This document shows, piece by piece, positions 24,745 to 33,414 of a DNA stretch of 42,208 nt (the first letter of the stretch is position 1; each line of letters begins with the position of its first letter). Position numbers and translations under genes: made by a program. The notes beneath the pieces were generated by a model. The model was not told where the DNA came from and did not search any database. It saw only the letters and a program-made list of their open reading frames with translations. This DNA comes from Promethearchaeati archaeon (GTDB taxonomy: Archaea > Asgardarchaeota > Heimdallarchaeia > Heimdallarchaeales > Heimdallarchaeaceae): assembly GCA_013166775.1 (NCBI GenBank), contig JABLTJ010000030.1, positions 1-42,208 of the forward strand, read 5' to 3'.

Positions 24745-25677
24745 ATGAAAGATTCAATCCAACATAAACCAACTGTTATGATTAGATTTTCAGAGATAGC
24801 TATCAAAAGTTCAAAGACTCGAAGGTGGTTAACTCAAAGGTTAGTTAACCATATCAAATATGTGTTGAATTTAAAGAGCATTAAGAATTTTGAAGTCATA
24901 AATGATTACAGCAGATTGTTTGTTGAGTCGGATGAACCTGAGCTAATAAGTAAGTACATATCAACTTTAATCCCTGGAACAGCGAGTCTAAGTATTGTTC
25001 ATAAATGCAATACGGATATTAAGGAAATGGAGATGATTATCGATGAATTTTACAAAGACAATATCAGGAGTAGCGAATCTTTTTCAGTCAAAGTGAGAAG
25101 AACAGGAAATCATCCTTTTACAAGTGTTGAATTAGCAGCTAAACTCGGGGAGTATATTATTAACAGCAATTCAGACATTCAATTGAAAGTGAATCTTACT
25201 AATCCTGATTATACGCTACGCTTTGATGTTAGAGAGGAAACAACTTACATTTTCGATGAAATTAAATCAGGTTTAGGTGGTTTACCTGTTGGATGTCAAG
25301 GAAACGTTCTAGTTCTTATAAGTGGAGAAGAAGAAGATTTAGCAAACATAATACAGCTTTACAAAAGAGGAGCGAACACGATGATTTTTTCAATCTGTAA
25401 AAGAGAAAATCTGTCGAAGAAGTTTATTAATCAAATTGAAGAAATACTAATTTTGCAACCAAAAATAAGGAAATTACAGCACAAAATATTCTATGGAGAG
25501 AATGAGCTCGATATTCAAGAAATTATTGATTATTACAGCAAATTTGAGTGTAAAGGGATTTCAGTTTCGAATACGTTATTCAATAAGGTTTCGTCTATGT
25601 TTCCTGTAACCATACCTTTGTTTGTTCCTCACTTAGTTACAGCTATAAATAGAAAGGATTTACAAAATTTCATTTAG
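24745..25677 (+). CDS. ThiI-like THUMP protein with a lost PP-loop
   Basis: The 310-residue protein follows the layout of tRNA 4-thiouridine synthase ThiI: an N-terminal ferredoxin-like domain (about 10-80, MIRFSEIAIKS), a THUMP RNA-binding domain (about 85-180, SFSVKVRRTGNHPFTS, YTLRFDVREETTYIF), then the linker GLGGLPVGCQGNVLVLIS. True ThiI continues with SGGIDSPVA, the ATP-pyrophosphatase loop. Here the text is SGEEEDLAN, without the glycine and Asp-Ser pair, and the remaining domain is short. It probably binds tRNA without adenylating it, perhaps as a partner of another enzyme. The stop overlaps the convergent AMMECR1 gene's stop by 4 bases. Confidence 0.8.
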   Translation: MKDSIQHKPTVMIRFSEIAIKSSKTRRWLTQRLVNHIKYVLNLKSIKNFEVINDYSRLFVESDEPELISKYISTLIPGTASLSIVHKCNTDIKEMEMIIDEFYKDNIRSSESFSVKVRRTGNHPFTSVELAAKLGEYIINSNSDIQLKVNLTNPDYTLRFDVREETTYIFDEIKSGLGGLPVGCQGNVLVLISGEEEDLANIIQLYKRGANTMIFSICKRENLSKKFINQIEEILILQPKIRKLQHKIFYGENELDIQEIIDYYSKFECKGISVSNTLFNKVSSMFPVTIPLFVPHLVTAINRKDLQNFI

Positions 25678-26294
25678 TGTGAACTTAGGGAAACGCGTTT
25701 AATTTCACCTTCAGGATTTGTTTCTGTAAAAACAATACCTTGGAATTTTTCAACTTTTATTTTCTCTTTTTTCCAGATATCTGTGGACAAATAAGCTTTT
25801 CTACAAGTATATGATATATATTCTTCTACATCCCAATCTTGTTCCACAGGAACCTGAGGTAGCAAAAGTCCTGAAGTTCTTCCATATTTAACAATGAGGC
25901 CATCACCTGGAATTGTGATATTATTCAACAATTCTTCAGGACTATTATAGATAATCTCCTCAGGAGGAGTAAGAACGGTTACTTCGAAGATTAATGAAGA
26001 TAATTCCTTTTTCTGTACTGGATCAAATCTTGGATCATTTAGAGTAGAATCTCTTGCTAAATCAATTACTTCTTCGAAAAGAGGTTTTATTCCTATTGGG
26101 TATCCTATACAACCTCTTAAATGGGCTTCATCTCCAATCCTCGTTTTTACTGTAACAAAAACTCCAGTAGTAAATTTAGCTTGTTCAGGCATTGGGGATA
26201 TAGGATTAGGTTCTTTTCCTTCACATATCCAACTTTTTGCAGAAAATCTGGCTAATTTTACTAAATAGATACCAGTTTCATCTTTTACGTCCAT
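25674..26294 (-). CDS. AMMECR1-domain protein
   Basis: This is a conserved protein of unknown reaction, found in archaea, bacteria and eukaryotes. The signature LRGCIGYP is near residue 59. Its other landmarks are GVFVTVKT, RDSTLNDPRFDPV, FEVTVLTPPEEI, GLIVKYGRTSGLLLPQVP and DVEEYISYTCRKAYL. 206 residues is the normal length. The ATG at 26294 overlaps the upstream Mut7-C stop as TGATG, which strongly implies translational coupling. The family is often suggested to work in RNA or radical-linked chemistry, but no function is established. An additional TTG one codon earlier is open. Confidence 0.93.
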   Translation of the reverse strand: MDVKDETGIYLVKLARFSAKSWICEGKEPNPISPMPEQAKFTTGVFVTVKTRIGDEAHLRGCIGYPIGIKPLFEEVIDLARDSTLNDPRFDPVQKKELSSLIFEVTVLTPPEEIIYNSPEELLNNITIPGDGLIVKYGRTSGLLLPQVPVEQDWDVEEYISYTCRKAYLSTDIWKKEKIKVEKFQGIVFTETNPEGEIKRVSLSSH

Positions 26295-26767
26295 CAAACA
26301 TTCCCCTTTTCTACTCTTTCAATGATTCTTTTAATATCTTCCCAATGACTACCTAACCAATAAATCTTATCACACTCGTTACATTGCCAAAAATCATCAT
26401 AATGTAGTGTGGTTCCTTTAGGAATTTTATCTATTATTTCTTCTTTTTCCTTTTTGCTAATATCTCCATTACATAGACTGCATAACATTTCTTTTGGGGG
26501 TACTTCAAATTCTATTTCAAGATTGGTTTTCAATACTCTCAACTGTTCTTCTATGCTTGAAGTAGGCATTGAATATGCCTTTACATTTTGTTTTTGACAT
26601 TTATCTATTACTTGTTTGGACTGAGAAAGAACAATTAAATCATTTTTTTGCGCTGTTTTTATCATCACATCAACAGTTTCTTCTGAACGATAAAGTGTGC
26701 TGTAGCCGAAAAAGCGAAGAAACCTTGAGAGCTTTCCAAGCATAGAGTCAGCGTAGAACCTTAACAT
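26294..26767 (-). CDS. Mut7-C RNase-domain protein (PIN-like plus zinc ribbon)
   Basis: The 157-residue protein matches the Mut7-C family: an N-terminal PIN-like nuclease fold beginning MLRFYADSMLGKLSRFLR with an active-site Asp at residue 6, NDLIVLSQSK, then a zinc ribbon with CSLCNGD and WQCNECDKIYWLGSHW. These proteins are thought to be RNA-processing nucleases or tRNA-binding factors. The ATG at 26767 fits, and an earlier TTG is unlikely. On the minus strand a TATA-like GATTTTTATCTCG lies about 38 bases upstream. It couples to AMMECR1 through the TGATG overlap. Confidence 0.9.
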   Translation of the reverse strand: MLRFYADSMLGKLSRFLRFFGYSTLYRSEETVDVMIKTAQKNDLIVLSQSKQVIDKCQKQNVKAYSMPTSSIEEQLRVLKTNLEIEFEVPPKEMLCSLCNGDISKKEKEEIIDKIPKGTTLHYDDFWQCNECDKIYWLGSHWEDIKRIIERVEKGNV

Positions 26768-26864
26768 TGTTTCACTAAGTATCAATTATTTTAACGAGAT
26801 AAAAATCTTCTTTAGATTCGTCTTTCTAAAGCAATAATGAAGTACTGAATGGAAATTCCGTTAA

Positions 26865-27461
26865 TTATCCTTCAACACTACTTTCCTGCATTTCTTCAGG
26901 AGCACAATTGGGGCACATGTAAAGACCTTTAACAAAAATTAATTCATCAGAGTATTCTTTACAATCATCACAATAACCAGCGAAATCCTCTTTTAACTCA
27001 GATTCTTGATCTTCACTCATAAATCTGAGATATTCTTGTTCCAGAAGAATCAGTTGTGGAACAACTTTGAAGATGTCAGTATCAGTACAAATTCCTTGGA
27101 GTTTTCCATCAGAACCAGTGACCACAAGATGTCGGATACCATCTTTAAACATGGATTGCATAGCTTGAATAATTGAGAGATTTGGGGATGCAGAAATTAG
27201 AGGTGATGACATAATCTTGCCAGCTATGACATTTTTAGGATCAGCGTCTTTTGCTAGTACGTGTCTAATTAGATTCTCCTTTGTAATTATTCCTACTGTT
27301 TTGCCTTTTTCGTCTAGCACAACTACTGAACCTATTTTATTCTCTATCATCAGTTTTGCACAGATGTCAGCAGAAGTTGTTTTTGTCACTGTTATTACAT
27401 TTTTTGTCATTATTTCTTTAACAGCCATTTCGAATTTTCTTTCGTCAAAGATAGATTTCAA
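26865..27461 (-). CDS. Tandem CBS-domain protein with C-terminal zinc ribbon
   Basis: This 198-residue cytosolic sensor has two CBS domains: one at about 13-70 (VKEIMTKNVITVTKTT, GSVVVLDEKGKTVGIITKEN) and one at about 80-140 (GKIMSSPLISASPNL, RHLVVTGSDGKLQGICTDTD). Together they would bind AMP/ATP-like ligands. Residues 165-190 add a zinc ribbon (CDDC.., then MCPNC), as seen in archaeal CBS-zinc proteins. The 27461 start is a TTG supported by AAGGTG about 10 bases before it; the ATG at 27428 is the alternative. A TATA-like CCTTTAAATG lies upstream. It has no obvious partner and probably senses energy state. Confidence 0.9.
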   Translation of the reverse strand: MKSIFDERKFEMAVKEIMTKNVITVTKTTSADICAKLMIENKIGSVVVLDEKGKTVGIITKENLIRHVLAKDADPKNVIAGKIMSSPLISASPNLSIIQAMQSMFKDGIRHLVVTGSDGKLQGICTDTDIFKVVPQLILLEQEYLRFMSEDQESELKEDFAGYCDDCKEYSDELIFVKGLYMCPNCAPEEMQESSVEG

Positions 27462-27544
27462 ATCTTACACCTTTTATTGCGTATATGACAATAATTTCAC
27501 ATACATTTAAAGGTTTTACATTGGTTTTTAAACATCTTCTTAAT

Positions 27545-29560
27545 CTATTGGATGATTACAGAATCCCCTGGAATAAAGGGTAGAATATCATTTACGGTTA
27601 AATTCTCAATTTTGTATTTCTGTTCATCTGAGCTTCTTTTAAAAAAGATATTTAGAAGTTCTTTAGCTATTTTTCCTTTAGGTGTTTCTCCAGGTTTAAT
27701 TTGCATGAAAATATCTGTTCTATTCTCAACACTAGCAGCTGGTCCTCCAATTACTTGAGCGTTCTGCTCAAGAAACAAAATACCTATTGTATGATTAATT
27801 TCTATGCTTTTTAGGTAATTTTTTTCACCATAAATCATCACAGAACCTTTTGGTAAGTATTGCCCGGATGGGGGAGTCAAACTAACTTGATCAGGTAGAA
27901 CATAGTAAACATCACCAACTAGTTTCTTATCCTTCCATAAACTGGAGTAATTTAGAGCAAATGCTGCTACTTCTGCAAGACATTCTTCTGATATATTATC
28001 CTGACCATCTTTGACTACTACGAATGGTGCCCCATGAACATCTGCATGGAAAAAGAGATCATCATCATCAAGATAGGTCTTCAATATTCTTTCATTGGTT
28101 TTTAAATCAGTCCCCCCTATGATTATATGATCCCCACAAATGAACCAATGGAATTTTTCATACCACTTCTTGCTTCTTTTAATAGCTAAAGGTTTAGTTT
28201 CGACTTCTTTAACTATTACATCTTTCTTATCTTCGATATCTTTTATTTGCTTCTTACTTCTTTCAATTGCAGCTTTGGCTCCAGGTATTTTTCTTCTTGC
28301 TTTCTTGGATTTTTCATAGAAACTATTTGCACTATCAGCTACTGAAAGAGTAAAGTCAAGTTCAATCACTTCTTCAATGTTTTTTGTTTCATCTCTTAGT
28401 TTTATCCAAATCTGTTTGTTTTTTGCTTCTAGTTTTTCTAATATTCCAGCTGAAGGGATACCTTTCTTCTTACCTTCTGTAAGTTTCTCTTCAATTTCAC
28501 TCCAAGGTATATCAGCCTGTCTAGCATTTACAATTGTGGTTAAGAGCTCATCAACTAAAGCAAAATTTGCATATAGGAGATCTCCCTTTCTCTTCTCATC
28601 TTCTTCTTGTTTAATTAGATTAATTAAATGTGATTCTTGACTATCTAATGTTTTTTGAGATTTGGTTATTTTTCCAGTTACTTCACTTTTATCTTCGGTG
28701 TATTCAGGTTCTTCTTCTTGAGAAGAAAAGAATTCATCTAACGATTCATTAAAGGACTCAACTTCTTGTACCTCCAAATCATTGTATTTAGTAACAGGAA
28801 CTGGAGTTATATCCACAATTTCATCTTCATCTAAATATTGAACAAATTCATACTCTTGATTCTTTATGACTTGCTGTAGTTCCTGGATTTTTTCAAATAG
28901 ATGCTTTATTTCTTCTTGACTCAAATCTTCAATTTTCGTTGTTGTAATGTTTGCTTTTGAGACTATATCTTTTGAATATAAAGGACCAAGTCCTAATATA
29001 TTGTTTAAAACTGGAGTAATTTTCCCTTGAGAAGTTGTAAGTGTTTTGAAGAAAGTTTCTTCATCAAGAGTCAATATATTATCATCAGAGGAGGGAGGAA
29101 ATTTAAAAAGACGACCAGGATGAACATCTCTATCTTTCATCCTCCTATATCTATAAGCTAGAATTATCTTATTATTTGGTCCAACAAGTATAATGTTTCC
29201 TTCTCCAAACAACTCAAACACAAGCTTATAGAAACCATCTTTGTATGCTATTTCGAAAACAATCACTCTATCCATTTTTCGTTGATAGAATTTATTGACT
29301 GGAAGATCTCGGATATGTTTACGTAGAGATAGAATCTTATTATTTGGTGTAACTGGTTTCTTACGTAAGAATTTTGTAATATGAAATCTCTTCCCTAGAT
29401 CAAAAATGATTTCGAAAGGAGCTTCTGCTGACTTACGGAACCGTAATAGTACTAGATTATCACCAATTGAATAAATATTATTAACCCAACTATTGATCGT
29501 CTTTGGCCGTATCTCAGCGACCAACGCGGCTATATCAAGACTGGATAACGACGTTTTCAT
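27545..29560 (-). CDS. rqcH: RqcH/NEMF/Tae2 family ribosome-rescue protein (NFACT)
   Basis: This 671-residue archaeal member of the ribosome-associated quality-control family binds large-subunit/peptidyl-tRNA complexes and can direct C-terminal tailing. It has NFACT-N (about 1-240, MKTSLSSLDIAALVAEIRP, RKPVTPNNKILSLRKHIRDL), a charged insertion with acidic stretches (about 250-330), a coiled-coil middle (about 325-470), and the NFACT-R domain near the C-terminus (WFICGDHIIIGGTDLKTNER, DLFFHADVHGAPFVVVKDG). The ATG 29560 matches the family start; a GTG 11 codons earlier is less likely. It is monocistronic with a long upstream gap. The role is inferred from the family. Confidence 0.95.
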   Translation of the reverse strand: MKTSLSSLDIAALVAEIRPKTINSWVNNIYSIGDNLVLLRFRKSAEAPFEIIFDLGKRFHITKFLRKKPVTPNNKILSLRKHIRDLPVNKFYQRKMDRVIVFEIAYKDGFYKLVFELFGEGNIILVGPNNKIILAYRYRRMKDRDVHPGRLFKFPPSSDDNILTLDEETFFKTLTTSQGKITPVLNNILGLGPLYSKDIVSKANITTTKIEDLSQEEIKHLFEKIQELQQVIKNQEYEFVQYLDEDEIVDITPVPVTKYNDLEVQEVESFNESLDEFFSSQEEEPEYTEDKSEVTGKITKSQKTLDSQESHLINLIKQEEDEKRKGDLLYANFALVDELLTTIVNARQADIPWSEIEEKLTEGKKKGIPSAGILEKLEAKNKQIWIKLRDETKNIEEVIELDFTLSVADSANSFYEKSKKARRKIPGAKAAIERSKKQIKDIEDKKDVIVKEVETKPLAIKRSKKWYEKFHWFICGDHIIIGGTDLKTNERILKTYLDDDDLFFHADVHGAPFVVVKDGQDNISEECLAEVAAFALNYSSLWKDKKLVGDVYYVLPDQVSLTPPSGQYLPKGSVMIYGEKNYLKSIEINHTIGILFLEQNAQVIGGPAASVENRTDIFMQIKPGETPKGKIAKELLNIFFKRSSDEQKYKIENLTVNDILPFIPGDSVIIQ

Positions 29561-29778
29561 TGAAATCTCACATGCAATGAAATGTAAATACACTTAAGGA
29601 TTACTAATACTGTCCTTGCTATTTGTACGAATTAAGTGAAATCAATTTACTTTACTTGCAGAATTGTTTAAGAACTTGAAAAAACTATAAACATAAAACT
29701 ATTAAAAGGGTAAAATTGCTTTAGCAACACTGACTAATTACAGAAGTTTGCTTATTCAAAATACAACGGTGAGTGAAT

Positions 29779-30141
29779 ATGAACATAGATATGAATAAAA
29801 TATTCAACAGAATTAAAGAGATTTTTAAACCAAAGAATATTGCGGAAAAAATCAGAAACATGCCAAGATTGGATCAAGTTTACTGGTCTAAAGTAGTTGC
29901 AGCAATTTTAATAGGTATAATTTTTGGAGTAAGCAATTTTTCAAACTGGCCGGCAGTTCTTGTAATGTTTGCAATTTATGTACTGATATCCGGAGGTTGG
30001 TGGTTAGCCGTAAGGAAAACTGAACCAGGGATTAAGGTTCGTTCATATTTCTTGAAAGGATTAATGCAATATTTGATTACAGCAATCGCTTTGTGGACAT
30101 TAATACTGAACATGATGTATATTCCACCTGCAGACTTCTGA
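29779..30141 (+). CDS. Small three-TM membrane protein
   Basis: I do not recognise this family. It has 120 residues. A basic amphipathic N-terminus (MNKIFNRIKEIFKPKNIAEKI) precedes three TM segments, about 44-62 (VVAAILIGIIFGVSNF), 66-84 and 100-116 (LITAIALWTLILNMMYI). The ATG at 29779 has GGTGAG seven bases upstream; a GTG two codons before it is also open. A TA-rich stretch (ACTATAAACATAAAAC) upstream may be its promoter. It is followed after 52 bases by another small membrane protein, so the pair is probably cotranscribed. It may be a subunit or assembly factor, but nothing shows which. Confidence 0.65.
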   Translation: MNIDMNKIFNRIKEIFKPKNIAEKIRNMPRLDQVYWSKVVAAILIGIIFGVSNFSNWPAVLVMFAIYVLISGGWWLAVRKTEPGIKVRSYFLKGLMQYLITAIALWTLILNMMYIPPADF

Positions 30142-30193
30142 AGAATAAATCTTTATTTCTTCTTAATAAAATAGAAAATTGCAGAGGATGTTT

Positions 30194-30502
30194 ATGAGTT
30201 CCAAAAATCAAAAAAAACCAAAAAAGGAAGAGGAAGTAGAAACCAAGCTTCCAATAGCTCAACGCAAATATTTCAATCTTATTTATAGCATTGTTGTTTT
30301 TGTTTTATTTGGAGTAGGTGTGATTCTAATAGCTCTATCATACAGTATTTTGCAAGAAGGATATACTATATTCATTGCATTTGGAGTTCTAGGTCTAGCA
30401 ATAATACTCTTTACTATGCGATCTTCTTTCCGACATTCTGCTCCACAACCTTCTGAGGAAAAAGAAGAGAAGGATGAAGGTCTCAAGATGAGAAATAGAT
30501 AA
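30194..30502 (+). CDS. Small two-TM membrane protein with charged ends
   Basis: This 102-residue protein is unrecognised. The N-terminus is basic and lysine-rich (NQKKPKKEEEVETKL). Two TM helices follow at about 31-52 (SIVVFVLFGVGVILIALSYS) and 57-76 (FIAFGVLGLAIILFTM), and then a charged acidic/basic tail. The AGAGG ribosome site before the ATG at 30194 decides this start over a TTG five codons earlier. The charged ends suggest both termini in the cytosol. It sits just after the three-TM protein, but no function is visible. Confidence 0.6.
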   Translation: MSSKNQKKPKKEEEVETKLPIAQRKYFNLIYSIVVFVLFGVGVILIALSYSILQEGYTIFIAFGVLGLAIILFTMRSSFRHSAPQPSEEKEEKDEGLKMRNR

Positions 30503-30604
30503 TCTAAGTTTTGTTTCACAACATTTTACACAAAGTTTATCTTTTGTAATACGTTAGGGATACTAACAATAAAATATCCCGACACAAATCCTAAAGTGAA
30601 GAAA

Positions 30605-30967
30605 ATGGAAAATTTCACCTTTCAAGAAAAAGTTGGAAAGTTTTTAAAACGTTATGGAAATGTGAAAAAACTAGGCTTAGGTCGTTTTGAGGAGCACAAT
30701 AGAATATTACCATTTATTGTGGAAAATGAAGATCAAAAATTCGCTGTATTTGCGTTTCACTGGAAAAAGAGCATAGGAACTAATACAATCATTAGAACTG
30801 AACATCGAATTAGTGAAATGAACTGTGATGGTGCTATCATAATAGGCAACAGATTTTCACAAAATTCCTACGATATGGTAAGTGATGCCAATAAAAAAGG
30901 TCGAAAAAGCATAATTCTTATTAAAACAACCGAATTGGATGAAATTCTAGGTATTGACAGCGCATAA
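30605..30967 (+). CDS. Restriction-endonuclease-fold (Mrr-like) small protein
   Basis: The 120-residue protein has the order of an Mrr/PD-(D/E)xK-like core: FAVFAFHWKKSIG (a strand ending in a lysine pair, in place of E/QxK), IIRTEHRISEMNCDGAIIIG, a helix after NRFSQNSYDMVSDANKKGR, and SIILIKTTELDEIL. The early acidic catalytic residue of active nucleases is not obvious. It may be a DNA-binding or degenerate nuclease. Being small and alone, it could also be a cousin of Holliday-junction or restriction-like proteins. The ATG at 30605 follows GTGAAGAAA. The call is a pattern match only. Confidence 0.5.
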   Translation: MENFTFQEKVGKFLKRYGNVKKLGLGRFEEHNRILPFIVENEDQKFAVFAFHWKKSIGTNTIIRTEHRISEMNCDGAIIIGNRFSQNSYDMVSDANKKGRKSIILIKTTELDEILGIDSA

Positions 30968-31115
30968 TTTTAACGAAAATTTAATTGAATAAACAACAAC
31001 ACGCAATAATAAATCATATTTTTGTTTATTTAAATTTTTTTTACACCTATCTAAGATTTATTTGGTCACACATTTATTTAATTTATTCGAAATTTGTATA
31101 ACAAAAGACGACAGA

Positions 31116-31128
31116 AACTTTAAAATAG
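31116..31128 (+). promoter_or_regulatory. TATA element of the CDP-alcohol phosphatidyltransferase gene
   Basis: AACTTTAAAATAG lies about 33 bases before the ATG at 31155, in line with an almost leaderless message. It decides that start over an upstream TTG. Confidence 0.5.
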
Positions 31129-31154
31129 TTATCGCGCTAAAAATATTAGACACA

Positions 31155-31823
31155 ATGATTTCTTTGATTCGTGAACCTCTATCCAAAGTTGTAAGACCAA
31201 TCGTAATTTTCTTTGCAAAACTTGGAATTCACCCAACAGCATTTACCGTAATGGGACTTCTATTATCAATCTCAGCTGGTGTCCTTCTAGGTTTAGATTT
31301 TTTTCTTGAAGGATTTATTGTAATTTGGCTCGCAGGCGCTATGGATTTTCTTGATGGTGGTGTTGCAAGATATCGTGGATTAGATTCAGAGAAAGGTTCG
31401 TTTCTGGATAGTATCTTTGATCGTCTCAGTGATCTAGCAGTATTCGTTGGGATTATCTGGAGTGATCCTGTTGACGGGGTTACAGGAATGATTATGGTAG
31501 GATCTGCTTTGATGATAAGTTATATTAGAGCTAAAGGCGAAAGTGTTGGAGTAAAAAAAATGGCAGTAGGATTAATGGAAAGAGCAGAAAGATGGTTAGG
31601 ATTAATGATTTTGCTCTTTGTTTCTCTGATGGTTCCAAATCAGGCATTTATCAATCCTATCTATACTATCCAGGGAATTGAAGGGTTTGAAGGCATATCT
31701 TATTTCTCAATTGGATATATGATTTTAACTGGATTATGCGTCATTACAGTTATACAACGATTCATCTATGTCTCAATACAATTAACAAAAGAAGAGGCAG
31801 TAAAAGACAGTCAGAAAATATAA
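31155..31823 (+). CDS. CDP-alcohol phosphatidyltransferase (archaeal phospholipid synthase)
   Basis: This 222-residue membrane enzyme condenses a CDP-lipid with a polar alcohol to make archaeal phospholipid headgroups. The family signature D-x2-D-G-x2-A-R-x(n)-G-x3-D-x3-D is complete: D64, D67, G68, A71, R72, G81, D85 and D89. It has about six TM segments (for example TVMGLLLSISAGVLLGL, FIVIWLAGAM). Closest in layout are archaetidylinositol-phosphate synthases, but inositol- or glycerol-specific use cannot be decided. It starts at ATG 31155. An extended reading from 31062 lacks a credible start and crosses the promoter. The gene stands alone. Confidence 0.93.
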   Translation: MISLIREPLSKVVRPIVIFFAKLGIHPTAFTVMGLLLSISAGVLLGLDFFLEGFIVIWLAGAMDFLDGGVARYRGLDSEKGSFLDSIFDRLSDLAVFVGIIWSDPVDGVTGMIMVGSALMISYIRAKGESVGVKKMAVGLMERAERWLGLMILLFVSLMVPNQAFINPIYTIQGIEGFEGISYFSIGYMILTGLCVITVIQRFIYVSIQLTKEEAVKDSQKI

Positions 31824-31965
31824 CTGAAAAAAACTAACCAGTCTGTATAAAGAATTCTACTTAAATAGCTTATTTTGTTACAAAAACCCTTTAAAACAGA
31901 GAAATAGCCCGAAGGGGAAACGTTTTAAACCCATTCATCATGTGAACTTCAGATATGGTGATTTT

Positions 31966-32289
31966 GTGTCCAATAGCAATTATTCAAACAAAAGGACAAA
32001 AAAGAACATCAACGATTTGAAAGGAGAAATCCAAAAAGAATCAATAAAAGATTTCTCCCAAACACAAGATATCGTTAAAGCACTTTCTGCTGAAATAGGA
32101 TCGTTGGTTGAACAATTTCTTGATTCTATCTACAATGTTGAGATAGCAGATAAGTTTGCAGATTCAATTATTCTTATCTACAACAAACTCAAAAAAGAAG
32201 GGATAACAAAGAAAACAGCTGAGAAAATCCTCTGTGAGTATTCAGCTAACGTTGATAAGTTCGCTTCCATGTTGAAGAAAAAAGAGTAA
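31966..32289 (+). CDS. Small helical protein of unknown function
   Basis: I do not recognise this protein. It is helical and highly charged: a basic, serine/asparagine-rich N-terminus (NSNYSNKRTKKNIND), then three helices (for example EIGSLVEQFLDSIYNVEIADKF). A start at GTG 31966 is favoured by GGTGAT ending three bases before it, a perfect match to the anti-ribosomal sequence. A GTG at 31942, eight codons earlier, is the alternative, giving 115 residues rather than 107. A TATA-like GTTTTAAAC lies about 40 bases upstream. There is no membrane segment. Confidence 0.5.
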   Translation: MSNSNYSNKRTKKNINDLKGEIQKESIKDFSQTQDIVKALSAEIGSLVEQFLDSIYNVEIADKFADSIILIYNKLKKEGITKKTAEKILCEYSANVDKFASMLKKKE

Positions 32290-32346
32290 AGTAGTATAGA
32301 TACAATGATACATTCATTAAGTTTAAACTAAAGTAAAGGTGTAGCA

Positions 32347-32649
32347 ATGGGGATATTCTCAATATTCAATCCCATAGCAACGATTGTTTATGGTTTGATT
32401 ATAAGGATAAAATTCAGCTGGTTTTCAAGAAAGAAGAGAAAGAAGAAGAAAACTACTCGACTCTTTCTTGAAAAAAAACTATATGGGAAGGGATTAGAGG
32501 ACAAAATTGTAGAGCGAATTATTGATAATTATCTTAGGTTCGGAGAAACGATTTTTAACAGACAAATTATCCATGCAGCATTTAGTTTAAACAGGACTCT
32601 AGATCCTAAAAAGGCTCAACAAAAGAATAATAGAAGAATCTTGCAATAG
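32347..32649 (+). CDS. Small very basic protein of unknown function
   Basis: The 100-residue product begins with a short hydrophobic helix (IFSIFNPIATIVYGLIIRI) followed by a strongly basic stretch (RKKRKKKKTTR), then two helices (EDKIVERIIDNYLRFGETIF, RQIIHAAFSLNRTLDP). This could be a membrane anchor with a basic stop-transfer, or an RNA/DNA-binding protein. GGTG precedes the ATG. It is followed after 75 bases by the coiled-coil/Rab-like GTPase pair. No family is recognised. Confidence 0.5.
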   Translation: MGIFSIFNPIATIVYGLIIRIKFSWFSRKKRKKKKTTRLFLEKKLYGKGLEDKIVERIIDNYLRFGETIFNRQIIHAAFSLNRTLDPKKAQQKNNRRILQ

Positions 32650-32724
32650 AGTGTTTGGTGCTGTAGATTCGTCCTTTTCGCAAACTTTATTTTATATTGG
32701 AATATACCGCCCTTGGGTTATTCT

Positions 32725-33411
32725 ATGTCAAAACCAAGAAAACATAAGGGAGAGACAATCTATAATTATCTTCCAGAATATTTACCTTCTATAAATACTG
32801 TGAATCCAATTTTTGTGAAACTACCTTCTGATAGAAAAGATACCAGATTGAAAGATGTTGAAAGAGAAATAATACAATATTGGGAAATTATTCATCCTCT
32901 TGTTAGAGAATATGTTGTAATGCTAACAAAATATGTAAATGACTTAGGTGAGGGAACAGAGGAAGTTGATCATCTCAAAAGATCTTTAGAGTTGGAGATT
33001 AATAATTCAGCAGAATTATCAGATGAGAATCGCAAATTGAAAGCCCATATTTCAGATTTGGTCATTGATAAAAAGGGATTAGATGAAAAAATACAAGATA
33101 TGATTAAGGCAAGACCTTCGATTACTCAAGAGGAAGTTAGAGCTTTGAAAATGTTGACTTCATCGCAATATGATGTCTCATCAAACGATCTTGAAAACTT
33201 GTTGAAACAAGCTGTTCAAGAAGTTAAAGAGAGTGAAGAAATTAAGAAGGCGAGAGAAGAGAGAGACAAGATGCAAAAAGAGCTTGAGGAAGCAAAAAAT
33301 AACTTCGAGAAGATACAAGAAGAAGTTGGAGAAACATTTCAGAAAAAATTGCTAGCAAGTCAAGCCAGAATTGATGAATTAGAAGAGGAACTAGAAAAGC
33401 TACGAAACTGA
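32725..33411 (+). CDS. Coiled-coil protein coupled to a Rab-like GTPase
   Basis: The 228-residue protein has a proline-containing N-terminal part (about 1-60, YNYLPEYLPSINTVN, FVKLPSDRKD) and then long heptad-patterned helices (about 60-125 and 165-228: LKRSLELEINNSAELSDENR, KAREERDKMQKELEEAKNNF, ASQARIDELEEELEKLR). A TATA-like ACTTTATTTTATATTG lies about 40 bases upstream, and ATG 32725 is preferred to a TTG. It ends 3 bases before the Rab-like GTPase gene, so the two are translated as a pair. A coiled coil next to a small GTPase suggests an effector, tether or scaffold; this is inference. Confidence 0.7.
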   Translation: MSKPRKHKGETIYNYLPEYLPSINTVNPIFVKLPSDRKDTRLKDVEREIIQYWEIIHPLVREYVVMLTKYVNDLGEGTEEVDHLKRSLELEINNSAELSDENRKLKAHISDLVIDKKGLDEKIQDMIKARPSITQEEVRALKMLTSSQYDVSSNDLENLLKQAVQEVKESEEIKKAREERDKMQKELEEAKNNFEKIQEEVGETFQKKLLASQARIDELEEELEKLRN

Positions 33412-33414
33412 TAC

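Noticed and set aside
29700..29740. Short hairpin TTGCT/AGCAA in the gap before the small membrane protein, considered as an sRNA
   Set aside because: No C and D boxes in register, and the stem is only 5 bp; not enough to call an RNA gene.
31062..31154. Extended N-terminus of the CDP-alcohol phosphatidyltransferase
   Set aside because: A non-ATG start and a TATA element inside it; the family begins close to the ATG at 31155.
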